Positions 28,515-37,457 of a stretch of 64,000 nt of DNA are shown piece by piece (the first letter of the stretch is position 1; each line of letters opens with the position of its first letter). Source of the stretch: Chitinophagales bacterium (GTDB lineage: Bacteria > Bacteroidota > Bacteroidia > Chitinophagales > UBA2359); the NCBI GenBank assembly GCA_041392475.1, contig JAWKLZ010000001.1, positions 744,001 through 808,000 on the forward strand. The letters run 5' to 3'. The notes under the pieces are model-generated. The model saw only the letters and a list, made by a program, of their open reading frames with translations, had not been told where the DNA came from and did not search any database. A program made the translations under genes and the position numbers.

Positions 28515-28560
28515 CTCGCACGATCAAGTTTCCAAACTTGAGCGAAATTCTTGAAGCAAG
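28515..28560. repeat. Dispersed hairpin element, copy 2 (short form)
   Basis: It matches the element at 20025 over about 45 bases. The stem TCAAGTTT/AAACTTGA (28524-28531 and 28534-28541) has a T-A pair where copy 1 has G-C. The following block is shorter than in copy 1 but also ends in an ACAGGC sequence. It lies upstream of the sugar transferase gene. Confidence 0.6.
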
Positions 28561-28583
28561 TTTCAAACAGGCTTTTCTAAATA

Positions 28584-28781
28584 TTATCCACCTTTATCTT
28601 TAATGCCTTCTTCTCCCTCCAATTCCCCTTTCTTCGGCAATCGCCCTGCCTTCTTCAATGCCTCATGAATCATCCACTCCAATTGTCCATTGGTACTCCG
28701 AAACTCGTCTGCAGCCCACTTTTCGAGTGCCTTGTACATTTCTGGAGAAATTCGCAAAACAAATTGTTTTTTCTTAGGCAT
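28584..28781 (-). CDS. Ribbon-helix-helix (Arc-like) small protein
   Basis: The ATG at 28781 gives 65 residues: a basic start (MPKKKQFVLRI) as the DNA-contacting strand, then helices SPEMYKALEKWAADEF and NGQLEWMIHEALKKAG typical of the Arc/MetJ fold. A charged tail follows. It is likely a dimeric DNA-binding repressor. No toxin gene is adjacent; it is followed upstream by an SPFH gene on the same strand, a pairing seen in other genomes, so the two may be functionally linked. Confidence 0.75.
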   Translation of the reverse strand: MPKKKQFVLRISPEMYKALEKWAADEFRSTNGQLEWMIHEALKKAGRLPKKGELEGEEGIKDKGG

Positions 28782-28836
28782 GATTGTTTGGTGATTGGTT
28801 AAAATTAGTAATCGGTGACTAGTGAAATTAAGATAT

Positions 28837-28867
28837 GGCAATTGAAGTAGAAACTACCCCAATTGCC
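28837..28867. promoter_or_regulatory. Inverted repeat upstream of the ribbon-helix-helix gene
   Basis: GGCAATTG (28837-28844) and CAATTGCC (28860-28867) form a perfect 8-bp inverted repeat with 15 bases between, about 56 bases before the ribbon-helix-helix start. It lacks a T-run, so an operator is as likely as a terminator. Binding by the adjacent protein is a guess. Confidence 0.35.
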
Positions 28868-28935
28868 ATTTACTCAAATCATTTCATTGTTTTTTTGAGT
28901 TTGAGTTTGAATTTGAGCCTTGAATTTGAATTTCT

Positions 28936-29802
28936 CTACGGATAAAGCGTTCCTGCATTCACAATCGGACTTGCCGCCTTGTCGGAACAAAGCACAACCA
29001 TCAAATTGCTGACCATTGCAGCCTTTTTTTCTTCGTCCAATTCCACGATTTGTTTCTTAGACAATTCATCTAAAGCCAATTCAACCATGCTTACCGCACC
29101 TTCCACAATCTTCAATCTTGCAGCGACAATTGCAGTCGCTTGTTGTCTTTGAAGCATGGCACTTGCAATTTCAGAAGAATAAGCCAAGTGACTAATCCGA
29201 GCTTCAATCACCTGAATACCTGCCATTGACAAACGCTCGACCAATTCACTTTCCAAAACATGGTGTACTGCTTCACCACCTGAGCGAAGCGATATTTCTG
29301 CTTCATCATCGTCAAAAGAATCATAGGGATAACGCCCTGCCAAATTTCGAACAGCGGCTTCACTTTGTATGGTAACGAACTTCTCATAAAAATCTACTTC
29401 AAAAGCAGCTTTGAAAGTATCGGTCACTCTCCAAACCAAGACGACTCCAATCATAATCGGATTACCCAATTTGTCATTGACTTTGATCAATTCACTATTG
29501 AAGTTCCTGGCTCTCAAAGAGATTTTCTTTTTGACCAAAAAAGGATTCGCCCAGTAAAAACCGTTTTCTTTAATCGTGCCTTGATAGTTTCCAAAAAGTA
29601 TCAACACACGGGATTCATTGGGGTCGACAATGAAAAAGCCCATACTGCAAAAAATGGCAATGATAATGGGAATCATCCCAAACAGCAATTGAGGAGGCGG
29701 AAAAGAGAAAAACAGGAAAAAAGCTGTTGCAATTAAACCCATGATTATCAAAATCATGATGTAACCCGACAAAGCGGAACGAGAAATTTCTTGTTGTTGC
29801 AT
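28936..29802 (-). CDS. SPFH/band 7 domain membrane protein
   Basis: This 288-residue protein has two N-terminal membrane segments (about 14-32 and 40-58), then a band 7/SPFH domain (DPNESRVLILFGNYQGTIKENG through about residue 200), and a C-terminal helical region with EARISHLAYSSEIASAMLQRQQ typical of the family. It ends in a short tail. Such stomatin-like proteins oligomerise in inner-membrane microdomains and often work with a partner protease, which is not encoded here. It is transcribed toward the ribbon-helix-helix gene and may be cotranscribed with it. Confidence 0.9.
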   Translation of the reverse strand: MQQQEISRSALSGYIMILIIMGLIATAFFLFFSFPPPQLLFGMIPIIIAIFCSMGFFIVDPNESRVLILFGNYQGTIKENGFYWANPFLVKKKISLRARNFNSELIKVNDKLGNPIMIGVVLVWRVTDTFKAAFEVDFYEKFVTIQSEAAVRNLAGRYPYDSFDDDEAEISLRSGGEAVHHVLESELVERLSMAGIQVIEARISHLAYSSEIASAMLQRQQATAIVAARLKIVEGAVSMVELALDELSKKQIVELDEEKKAAMVSNLMVVLCSDKAASPIVNAGTLYP

Positions 29803-30012
29803 AGGATTGAAATTTTGTTTTTTGAATTACAATGATACTATTTTAATATCACTTTGGGTGCAAAAAGTTCCATTTAAATAAAGAAATTGAATAAAATTAT
29901 TTTTTATGGATAGAGTAAATCGACAGAATTTCGGTTTTCCAACGGTAATAAACATAATCTTGATAAGGGCGTTAAAATTTTCTACTCAATAAACCTAATA
30001 ACCCATCGAAAA

Positions 30013-31836
30013 ATGTTTATACAGACTAAGAAAGTAATTAATATGTTATTTGTATTCATTCTCCTTCAATTAAATCTCAATGCAAGCAATATAGAGGGTA
30101 ATAAACTTGACAAAAAAGAACTTACTTTTTATATACACCAAATTAGTGATACACTTACTAATTGGATATATGATGAATATTTATCTGAAAAAAGGCAGGA
30201 AGAATTGACTGATAATCTTCAAGATTTTTACCGTTTGAGAAACTATAAATCCTTATGGGTGGATGAAGAAAGAGAAATACTTACCAACCTTGCTTGTAAT
30301 CTATTGGACAAACTCGAACAAGCCGATGAAGAAGGACTCTTAGTAAGTAACTATCGCGTGCCTGCAATGAGAAACTTACAAGAAAAGATTTTTGGAATAG
30401 GTATAGAACAGGAAGAAGCTGCAAAATTTGAAATTCAACTTTCACAGGCTTACCTTACTTATATGGAACATTTATCAAAAGGGCAATTTGAACCTGCAGA
30501 GATAGATACAGCATTTATTTTTGAAAAACGCAAAATAGATGTATTCAAACACCTTCAACAAACTATTAATAGCGGTGACATAAATTCTACGGTAAACGAA
30601 TTGTCCCCTAAAATACCCGATTACAAACACCTCAAAACAACTTTACTCTATTACAACAAGATAAAAAACGATACAAATTTGCTGGAATTACCCATGGATT
30701 TGGTGCTGAAAGAAGGAGAAAAACATGAAGCTGTGCCTACAATAGCTACGTATTTGACAGCAACTGGCGATTTGTCTACTAAATATTGGCGTTCTTCTAT
30801 GTCCAAAAAACAGTTGAAGGAAACATCTAATAAACAGTTCAATTCTCAAAAAGATACTAGCATTGAAGTGAATAAAACAGTTGCTACAAAAGACACTGCT
30901 AATAGAGCGGTGAGAGAAAAAGGTCTTTCAGAAAATCTAAATTCTCATACTTTTACAAAAGAAATGGTTGATGCTCTGAAAAATTTTCAAAAACGCAATA
31001 AACTGAACACAGATGGCATTATTGGGCCTAATACACTGCAAATAATGAATGTTCCTGTAGAGAAGAGAATCACTCAAATCAAACTTAATATGGAGCGAAT
31101 GAGATGGCTTCCAGAAAATTTGGGTGAAAAATATGTATGGGTCAATATTCCTGCATTTCAGTTGTATTTTGTAGAAAATGAGAAAGTTACCTTAGACATG
31201 AAGGTCGTTGTTGGAGAATCATACAATCCAACTCCTGCTTTCAAAGACAAAATCGACCACATAGTATTTAGTCCTACATGGACTCCAACTCCAGAAATTG
31301 CAAAAAATGACCTTCTTCCTAAAATTAAGAAAAATCCTAATTACTTCAAAGAGAAGAATATGGTAATTTATGAAGATTGGAGTAGAAATGCCAAAAAATT
31401 AGACCCGAAAAAAATAAAGTGGACTAAAATCAGTGCAGATAATTTTCCTTTCAAATTGGTACAACAACCTGGTGTGGACAACTCGTTGGGGCGAGTGAAA
31501 TTTATGTTTCCAAACGAAATGGATATCTATTTACATGATACTCCTGCTAAAGCTTTATTCAGTGAAAATCAAAGAGATGCTAGTCACGGATGTGTTCGTG
31601 TTGAAGATCCAAATGCTTTAACTGTGAAATTATTGGCTAAAAATGAAGGTAATTGGACAGAAGAAAAAGTAGCGGAATACATGAATAAGACAGAAACCGA
31701 TGTAGAAAATTTAGTAGAAGCAGTACCTGTTTTTTTGGTGTATTTCACCACCTGGGCAGACCAAGATGCTATAATACATTTTGAGGAAGACGTGTATAAG
31801 TTTGATGAAAAACAATTAGCTATAGTTGAAAAATGA
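30013..31836 (+). CDS. Periplasmic L,D-transpeptidase (YcbB/LdtD-like)
   Basis: This 607-residue murein cross-linking enzyme has an N-terminal hydrophobic segment, a helical scaffold region (about 40-230), a peptidoglycan-binding domain (about 316-348, MVDALKNFQKRNKLNTDGIIG) and a YkuD catalytic domain (about 380-560) with catalytic Cys527 in SHGCVR. YcbB-type enzymes form 3-3 cross-links in the periplasm and the length is typical. Its stop codon overlaps the start of the next gene (ATGA), so the two are translationally coupled. Confidence 0.9.
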   Translation: MFIQTKKVINMLFVFILLQLNLNASNIEGNKLDKKELTFYIHQISDTLTNWIYDEYLSEKRQEELTDNLQDFYRLRNYKSLWVDEEREILTNLACNLLDKLEQADEEGLLVSNYRVPAMRNLQEKIFGIGIEQEEAAKFEIQLSQAYLTYMEHLSKGQFEPAEIDTAFIFEKRKIDVFKHLQQTINSGDINSTVNELSPKIPDYKHLKTTLLYYNKIKNDTNLLELPMDLVLKEGEKHEAVPTIATYLTATGDLSTKYWRSSMSKKQLKETSNKQFNSQKDTSIEVNKTVATKDTANRAVREKGLSENLNSHTFTKEMVDALKNFQKRNKLNTDGIIGPNTLQIMNVPVEKRITQIKLNMERMRWLPENLGEKYVWVNIPAFQLYFVENEKVTLDMKVVVGESYNPTPAFKDKIDHIVFSPTWTPTPEIAKNDLLPKIKKNPNYFKEKNMVIYEDWSRNAKKLDPKKIKWTKISADNFPFKLVQQPGVDNSLGRVKFMFPNEMDIYLHDTPAKALFSENQRDASHGCVRVEDPNALTVKLLAKNEGNWTEEKVAEYMNKTETDVENLVEAVPVFLVYFTTWADQDAIIHFEEDVYKFDEKQLAIVEK

Positions 31837-33116
31837 GAATACTTAGATTTTTATTAAATGTCATCGTTTTTATCATTGCAATGGCAGTACTTGCTGAGTA
31901 CTTTCAGTTAATAAATTTGCATCCCAAATTTCCATCTTCCGAAAAGCAAGAAATCGGAAAAGAATACAACGGTGAATCAGATAACATCACAGTTATTGAG
32001 GATATTCCAAGTATCGAATTGGACGAAATCAGTGTAAAAGATGTTCAAGAGGAAAATGAGCAGAAAGGTGATGGGATGTATGAGAATATGCCGAATGATA
32101 TCGCAGCAGAAGTGGCAGATGTTCCAGAAGAAAATATAACAGATGATGAAGATTCCGAACGCAATGTAGATGGAGTGAATACCATTGAGGTAAAAGTCAA
32201 AAAAAACAATCTTTTTAAAAATATACCCAGCTATGCCAAAGAAGATGTACTGACTTTTGGATTGATTTTCAATGGCATTGTATCTTACTTCAATGTATTT
32301 GGTGTATATCTACTTCCTGAAGAAGCTTTTGTTTTTGAAGTGGTTGGAGGCGAGAAATCCTCCCAAATAAAAGTGGTGACAACGAAAGGTAATTTAACCA
32401 AAAAAGACAATCATTCGTGGAAGTGGACAGCTCCTAAAGCTAGTGGATTATATACCATCGTTTTGACTCCTGTGGGGTCAAGCCAAACCATGAAAATCAA
32501 CTGCTGGGTGATGACCCCAATGCCTTTAGGCAAAGAAGATTTGGTAATAAAAGACTTCAAAATAGGCAACTACCCTTCGCCTCAAAAGGAAGAACACGCT
32601 GCTCCAAAAGGGTTCATTGAAGTAAACAAAACGAATGAGAAAGCTTATGTTTCACCCAACTTTCAACTTTCCGAATTTTTGAGTAATCAAGAAGGGAAAT
32701 GGAAATATCCTAACTATGTTTATCTGGACGAACAATTGCTGATAAAGTTGGAATTATTGTTGGCCGCTGTCAATGACGCTGGTTTGAAGTGTGATAAATT
32801 TGCAGTGTTGAGTGGTTATCGCACACCTTATTACAACCAATTGAAAGACAATGAAACTTATAGTCGGCATCAATTTGGACGGGCTGTAGATATTTACATA
32901 GACAATGATAACGATGGTTGGATGGATGATTTAAATAGGGACGGAAAACGGAGTTCTGAAGATGCAAAAGTACTGTATGATTTGATAGATAGTTTTCAAA
33001 AACAAAGTTGGTATAAACCTTTTATTGGTGGAATGGGTTTTTATGAGCAGAACTCGAGCAGAACTTCCTTTGTTCATATTGATGTTCGGACACAAAAAAT
33101 CCCGATTCGTTGGTAA
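31833..33116 (+). CDS. Membrane-anchored M15-like (DUF882-type) murein peptidase
   Basis: The 427-residue protein starts inside the stop of the L,D-transpeptidase gene. It has one N-terminal membrane anchor (residues 3-22), an acidic linker to about 120, a beta-rich middle domain (about 130-240) and a C-terminal zinc peptidase domain. There, SRHQFGRAVDI supplies His and Asp ligands and FVHIDVR the second His, as in M15 carboxypeptidases. A DNDGWMDDLNRDG insert looks like a calcium-binding loop. It probably trims peptidoglycan stem peptides. Coupling with the transpeptidase suggests the pair balances substrate supply for 3-3 cross-linking. Confidence 0.8.
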   Translation: MRILRFLLNVIVFIIAMAVLAEYFQLINLHPKFPSSEKQEIGKEYNGESDNITVIEDIPSIELDEISVKDVQEENEQKGDGMYENMPNDIAAEVADVPEENITDDEDSERNVDGVNTIEVKVKKNNLFKNIPSYAKEDVLTFGLIFNGIVSYFNVFGVYLLPEEAFVFEVVGGEKSSQIKVVTTKGNLTKKDNHSWKWTAPKASGLYTIVLTPVGSSQTMKINCWVMTPMPLGKEDLVIKDFKIGNYPSPQKEEHAAPKGFIEVNKTNEKAYVSPNFQLSEFLSNQEGKWKYPNYVYLDEQLLIKLELLLAAVNDAGLKCDKFAVLSGYRTPYYNQLKDNETYSRHQFGRAVDIYIDNDNDGWMDDLNRDGKRSSEDAKVLYDLIDSFQKQSWYKPFIGGMGFYEQNSSRTSFVHIDVRTQKIPIRW

Positions 33117-33121
33117 AACAA

Positions 33122-33151
33122 TTGGCGAATTGTTGGATTTTCCTATATTTG
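33122..33151 (+). promoter_or_regulatory. Bacteroidota-type promoter for the MlaF-like gene
   Basis: TTG (33122-33124), 19 bases, then TATATTTG (33144-33151) is a perfect TTG-N19-TAnnTTTG match. It starts a few bases after the previous stop codon and places the transcription start about 20 bases before the ATG at 33180. Confidence 0.8.
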
Positions 33152-33179
33152 TCTCAACACCAAATCAATTTCCCAATTC

Positions 33180-33938
33180 ATGATAGAAGCAGTAAATATT
33201 AGAAAATCTTTTGATGATAAAGAAGTATTGAAGGGCATCACCGCTAAATTCGAAACAGGTAAAATCAACTTGGTCATTGGTTCGAGTGGTTCGGGCAAAA
33301 CGGTTTTTATGAAATGCCTAATCGGATTGATGGAGCCAACATCGGGGGATGTGATATACGATGGTGTTAATTTTACCAAGCTGAACCGTAAGGAAAAGAA
33401 GGAAATACGTACCAAAATTGGGATGTTGTTTCAAGGATCTGCCTTGTTTGATTCGATGACCGTTCAGGAAAATGTGAAATTTCCGTTGGATATGTTCACC
33501 AATATGACACATAAAGAAAAACTGGATCGAGTGAATTTTTGTCTGGAAAGAGTAACTCTCAATGGAGCAAACGGCAAGTTTCCTGGTGAAATCAGTGGAG
33601 GAATGATGAAGCGTGTGGGTATTGCCCGTGCCATTGTCCTGAATCCCAAGTATTTGTTTTGTGATGAACCCAATTCAGGTTTAGATCCTAAGACTGCAAT
33701 TGTGATTGACGAGTTGCTACACGACATCACCCAAGAATACAAAATGACGACTATCATGAATACGCACGATATGAATTCGGTCTTGGGAATTGGTGAAAAA
33801 ATTGTGTTTTTGCACCACGGATTGAAGGAGTGGGAGGGCAACAACAAGGAAGTTTTGAAGAGCAAAAATGAGGCGGTGAATGATTTTATCTTTGCTTCGG
33901 AGTTTTTGAGAGCTTTGAGAGAAGGGGCGGGGAAGTAG
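33180..33938 (+). CDS. ABC transporter ATP-binding protein, MlaF-like
   Basis: The 252-residue ATPase has Walker A (GSSGSGKT, about 38-45), the ABC signature ISGGMMKRVGIARAI (about 140-154) and Walker B (YLFCDEPNSGLD). The MMKR form of the signature and the length fit the lipid-transport ATPase MlaF, which works with MlaE and an MCE protein to move phospholipids between membranes. Neither partner is present in this window, and the gene has its own promoter, so it is separated from them here. The following gene is convergent, 8 bases away. Confidence 0.8.
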   Translation: MIEAVNIRKSFDDKEVLKGITAKFETGKINLVIGSSGSGKTVFMKCLIGLMEPTSGDVIYDGVNFTKLNRKEKKEIRTKIGMLFQGSALFDSMTVQENVKFPLDMFTNMTHKEKLDRVNFCLERVTLNGANGKFPGEISGGMMKRVGIARAIVLNPKYLFCDEPNSGLDPKTAIVIDELLHDITQEYKMTTIMNTHDMNSVLGIGEKIVFLHHGLKEWEGNNKEVLKSKNEAVNDFIFASEFLRALREGAGK

Positions 33939-33946
33939 GTGGATTT

Positions 33947-34690
33947 TTAAAGTTGGTTTTTGAAGGCTATAATTTTTTCTATGCTACTTTCAAAATAATG
34001 ATTGTTAGGAATTTCTATTTTGCCTCCAAAATTCACCTTTTCGTTTTGAAAAGACATTTTGCTGCAAACCAATTCTTTTGCTGAACAGTGAAATTCCTTT
34101 GCGTTTGTTTTTTCCTTCAATGCTGCAATATTTTCGGAATTGACTCCCGAACCTACCAAAATATGAATCCTTTCACCCGCTATTTCAACAAGTTTACGAA
34201 TCAAATCTGCCCCTTCAATAGCCGTCTGTTGTTGTCCCGAAGTCAATATTCGGTCGAAACCCAAGTCAATAATTTGCTCCAATGCTTCAAAAGGTTGTGA
34301 ACAGACATCAAAAGCTCGGTGAAATGTAACTTGCATCGGTTTTGCAGCTTCAACAAGTAGCTGATTGCGTGCGGCATCTATTTTGCCATCCGATTGCAGT
34401 ACCCCCAAAACAACACCATTTGCCCCTGCTTTTTTAGCAAAATCAATATCTGCCAGCATTAGTTCTATTTCCAAATCGCTGTAACAAAAATCACCTCCTC
34501 TTGGGCGAATCAATACAAATAGGTCAATTGTCAGATGTTTTCTTGCCAGTTGAATCGTTGCAGCACTTGGCGTAGTGCCTCCTTCAAAAAGATTACCACA
34601 CAATTCCACTCTGTCAGCATCTGCTTTTTGTGCGTGAATGGCAGATTGCAGAGAGTTGGCGCAGATTTCAATTTTTATTTTCGGTTTCAT
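33947..34690 (-). CDS. cutC: CutC-family protein
   Basis: The ATG at 34690 gives 247 residues with the CutC TIM-barrel signatures: IEICANSLQSAIHAQKAD at the start, then DRVELCGNLFEGGTTPS, LIRPRGGDFCYSD, THRAFD-like TFHRAFD, and DRILTSGQQQTAIEG. CutC was named for copper homeostasis; its biochemical role remains uncertain. The start overlaps the end of the preceding MORN lipoprotein gene by 23 bases, suggesting translational coupling in a DoxX-MORN-CutC operon. Confidence 0.9.
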   Translation of the reverse strand: MKPKIKIEICANSLQSAIHAQKADADRVELCGNLFEGGTTPSAATIQLARKHLTIDLFVLIRPRGGDFCYSDLEIELMLADIDFAKKAGANGVVLGVLQSDGKIDAARNQLLVEAAKPMQVTFHRAFDVCSQPFEALEQIIDLGFDRILTSGQQQTAIEGADLIRKLVEIAGERIHILVGSGVNSENIAALKEKTNAKEFHCSAKELVCSKMSFQNEKVNFGGKIEIPNNHYFESSIEKIIAFKNQL

Positions 34691-35237
34691 CTTCCCATTC
34701 TTCAAAATGCAGTTTTTTGTCAATCAATTGGCCTTGGCGGTAAGTATATTCTTTTCCCAAACGGCCGTCTTCTGTCCAAACCAAAACTTTGCCGTTGAGT
34801 TGGTCATTTTCAAAATCTCGCTCTGTCCATTTTTGACCATCTTCGTACCACGAAAGCCATTTGCCATGTTTTTTGCCGTTGGTATAAGGTTGTTCGTATT
34901 TTACTTGACCGTTCGGATACCAATCATGAAAAACGCCGTGATTTAATCCATTGACAATATTGCCAGCATTCATTTTTTTACCATCCGCATAATAGGTAGT
35001 CCATTCGCCTGCTTCTATGCCATCTACGTATCGTTTTTCAGTAAACTTGTTGCCGTTGGAGTGATAAGAAACGACTGTACCCGTAAAAACTTTTCCATCT
35101 CGATAAGCAAGACTTTTACCTGCTTCATTTGACTTCATTTTTATTTCCTTGATATTCACTTCGCTAGGCTGTGAGCCAGAACAGGCTGAAAGGAAACACA
35201 ACAAGATTACACAAAAGCTTAAAACCTTTGTTTTCAT
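34668..35237 (-). CDS. MORN-repeat lipoprotein (YwqK-like)
   Basis: This 189-residue protein has a lipoprotein signal (MKTKVLSFCVILLCFLSAC, lipidated Cys19). Five to six MORN-type beta-hairpins follow, with spacing about 23 residues (GKVFTGTVVSYHSNGNKF, GEWTTYYADGKKM, GVFHDWYPNGQVKY, GKWLSWYEDGQKW, GKVLVWTEDGRLG). Similar proteins are labelled antitoxin YwqK family, but the lipid anchor argues against a cytosolic antitoxin role. It lies between DoxX and CutC in one operon. Confidence 0.85.
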   Translation of the reverse strand: MKTKVLSFCVILLCFLSACSGSQPSEVNIKEIKMKSNEAGKSLAYRDGKVFTGTVVSYHSNGNKFTEKRYVDGIEAGEWTTYYADGKKMNAGNIVNGLNHGVFHDWYPNGQVKYEQPYTNGKKHGKWLSWYEDGQKWTERDFENDQLNGKVLVWTEDGRLGKEYTYRQGQLIDKKLHFEEWEDETENKN

Positions 35238-35251
35238 ATCGAAAAAGTATT

Positions 35252-35683
35252 TTAATTATTTTTTTTGCGTATCCAATTTTCAAGTTGCCAATTGTCCCAT
35301 TCTTCAGGGAGTAGCAATAATGGAACTAATAATACAGCTCTAAAAAGTACGTGCTGCAAATCCCATATTGGCATCATGACACCGTGTCCAAAAGATACGA
35401 CCAGCAATACAGTTGCTAAAAGGTATAAGGCAAAATTGCGAAATAAACCAAGAATTAGCAAGCCGCCAGCGATTAATTCAACATAAGATGTGTAGTAGGC
35501 GGTAAGTTTGAGTATCCAAATAGGTAGGAACGTGGTTTCGTATTCGGTGAAAAAAGAATCGTACAGTTCTGTTACTCCAATGGAAAAGACTTTTCCATAG
35601 CCCTGCATCAGAAAAATGATGCCTAATAATAAACGGATAAAAAGCAAGGCAGCGTTTCGGTTTCGTTCGTTGTGTTGTTGCAT
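35252..35683 (-). CDS. DoxX-family membrane protein
   Basis: The 143-residue protein has four membrane segments typical of DoxX/DoxD proteins (FIRLLLGIIFLMQGYGKV, LTAYYTSYVELIAGGLLILG, LYLLATVLLVVSFGHGV, VLLVPLLLLP). It is first in an operon with a MORN lipoprotein (15 bases downstream) and CutC. DoxX proteins are loosely linked to quinone or thiol oxidation; no specific role can be assigned. Confidence 0.85.
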   Translation of the reverse strand: MQQHNERNRNAALLFIRLLLGIIFLMQGYGKVFSIGVTELYDSFFTEYETTFLPIWILKLTAYYTSYVELIAGGLLILGLFRNFALYLLATVLLVVSFGHGVMMPIWDLQHVLFRAVLLVPLLLLPEEWDNWQLENWIRKKNN

Positions 35684-35742
35684 AAACGAATAGATTTTGG
35701 AGGTGAAATAGATTTTTGACTAGAAAAGAGTAGTGCCAATTC

Positions 35743-37134
35743 TCAATGAATAACTACTTTTGAAGTCCAAACCTTTTGGTTCTGTTGAACTTGCAAAAAA
35801 AACATTCCTGAGGGAAAGGTAGTTAAATTTATGGGAAGGTTGCTGTCTTTTCCTTCATATTTGTAAATTTCTTTACCGTATATATCCACAATGTGTAACT
35901 GGTAATTGGTCATCGAAGAGGAGGATTCCCAAGAAAAGGTAAATATTCCATTGTTGGGATTGGGAAACAATGTGAAATTGAAGGCAGATATTTCCTCAAT
36001 GTTGGTTTCTTCATCGTTTTTCAATTCTACAATTCTATCATCACCTGCCTTTGGAGAACCTCGACCGTCTCGATTGGTGACTGCCAAGAAGATGCGCCCA
36101 TCAGGTGCTACACATACATCTCTCAATCGCCCCAAATCTTGGTTTAAATATATTTCCTCTTGCACAACGGAATCACCTGCTTCATTCAAATGCAATACAC
36201 GAAAGTCACTCTCCTTCAATGTAGTCAGCAAAATACTGTTTTGCCATTCGGGTATTGCCGGATGGTCATAGTAGTCAATTCCTGCTACTGCCAAAGTCGG
36301 AGTCCATGCCTTAATGGGTTCGGCTACATCGTTGGCCTCACAAAAAGCCTCTTCTATCACACCATTGCAGAAACCATGCACATCAGGCCATCCATAATTT
36401 TTACCCATTTCAATGATATTCAATTCATCATCATTGTTAGGTCCATGTTCTGAACTATACAATTTTCCATTGCTTGCCAATACCATACCTTGTGCATTGC
36501 GGTGTCCGAAAGAGTAGGTCAAATTATTGAAGGGGTTATCGCTGGGGATGCTGCCATCTAAATTCATTCGCAAAAATTTCCCTGTAAGGGCATCTTTATT
36601 TTGAGCAGAAGGCTGATCTTGGGCATCACCAGTGGTCATCAATAAAGTTAAATCGGGAAGAATGAGCAGGCGAGAACCATCGTGTGTGGTATTACCTTTG
36701 ATACCTTCAATTAACACAAAAGGGTCATTTAGTTTTTGTGTTGATTCGTTATACGTATATCTCACACAGCGTTCTTTGATGCCATTGTCTAAATAAGTGT
36801 AAACCAAAAAAACATGTGGAGTAGTTTCAAAATTTGGGTGTAAAACCATACCCAATAGACCAGATTCACTCTGTTCGTAGCAGTCTTCAATGTTCAGCAA
36901 CTGCTTCACTTCTCCTGTTTCAGGATTCACTCTTTTGACATTGCCTCTTCTTTCGGTCATCCAGACCCAATTGTCTGGTCCCCAAAGTATTTCCCACGGA
37001 ACGACCAGATCTTGGGCAATGGTTCGGAGGGTTAGGGTGGTAGTTTGTAGTTTTAGGGTGGGTTGTGCTGGTGCAAAATTACAGATTAGCAATAGCATAC
37101 AAAAAAGGAAAAAGGGTTTTTGTGTTGTACTCAT
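35743..37134 (-). CDS. Secreted PQQ-type sugar dehydrogenase with T9SS sorting domain
   Basis: The start is placed at 37134 (MSTTQKPFFLFCMLLLICNFAPAQ, a signal peptide); upstream codons lie in a MITE-like element. The 463-residue protein is a soluble glucose/aldose sugar dehydrogenase-type six-bladed propeller (VPWEILWGPDNWVWMTER, GLLGMVLHPNF, HDGSRLLILPD, GHRNAQGMV, SEHGPNNDDELN) with the conserved His and Arg of the PQQ site. Residues about 385-463 form a T9SS sorting domain (LFPNPNNGIFTFSW, LHIVDIYGKEIY, GMFFLQVQQNQKVWTSKVV). It would oxidise sugars outside the cell if PQQ is available; no PQQ genes are in the window. Confidence 0.85.
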   Translation of the reverse strand: MSTTQKPFFLFCMLLLICNFAPAQPTLKLQTTTLTLRTIAQDLVVPWEILWGPDNWVWMTERRGNVKRVNPETGEVKQLLNIEDCYEQSESGLLGMVLHPNFETTPHVFLVYTYLDNGIKERCVRYTYNESTQKLNDPFVLIEGIKGNTTHDGSRLLILPDLTLLMTTGDAQDQPSAQNKDALTGKFLRMNLDGSIPSDNPFNNLTYSFGHRNAQGMVLASNGKLYSSEHGPNNDDELNIIEMGKNYGWPDVHGFCNGVIEEAFCEANDVAEPIKAWTPTLAVAGIDYYDHPAIPEWQNSILLTTLKESDFRVLHLNEAGDSVVQEEIYLNQDLGRLRDVCVAPDGRIFLAVTNRDGRGSPKAGDDRIVELKNDEETNIEEISAFNFTLFPNPNNGIFTFSWESSSSMTNYQLHIVDIYGKEIYKYEGKDSNLPINLTTFPSGMFFLQVQQNQKVWTSKVVIH

Positions 37135-37169
37135 ATTTTTTTGAATAATAAGGTAAAGATGATATTTTG

Positions 37170-37319
37170 GACTTTGGGCGAAAGAAGTGAGAAGTAGGAA
37201 GCAAGATGTCAAGATTTGGTAATCAATGATTTACTTGTTTTTGTCGTTTAATCGTAAATCATTTATTATCAACTGATTAATATCTCACTTCTCGCATCTC
37301 TGCTCCCTCGTCCAAAGTC
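37170..37319 (+). mobile_element. MITE-like element, copy 2
   Basis: 150 bp with terminal inverted repeats GACTTTGGGCGA and TCGTCCAAAGTC, and an internal inverted repeat AATGATTTAC/GTAAATCATT. It differs from inverted copy 1 at only a few positions. It sits between the divergent dehydrogenase and dapB genes. Confidence 0.85.
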
Positions 37320-37457
37320 TAAATGATATTCAATAGTTTCTTTTTCAACGATGCCCATTCTAATTTGTTGAAGAAAATTGAATATATTAGCGACTTAAAT
37401 AAGTTTTTTTTTCGCAAAGATTTGATAATGAGAGACCAAACAAAAAAATATAAACCC

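Noticed and set aside
28584..28781. Ribbon-helix-helix protein as antitoxin
   Set aside because: No toxin-like gene is adjacent; the neighbour is an SPFH membrane protein.
34668..35237. MORN lipoprotein as a YwqK-type antitoxin of a toxin-antitoxin pair
   Set aside because: It has a lipoprotein signal peptide and no toxin gene beside it; operon partners are DoxX and CutC.
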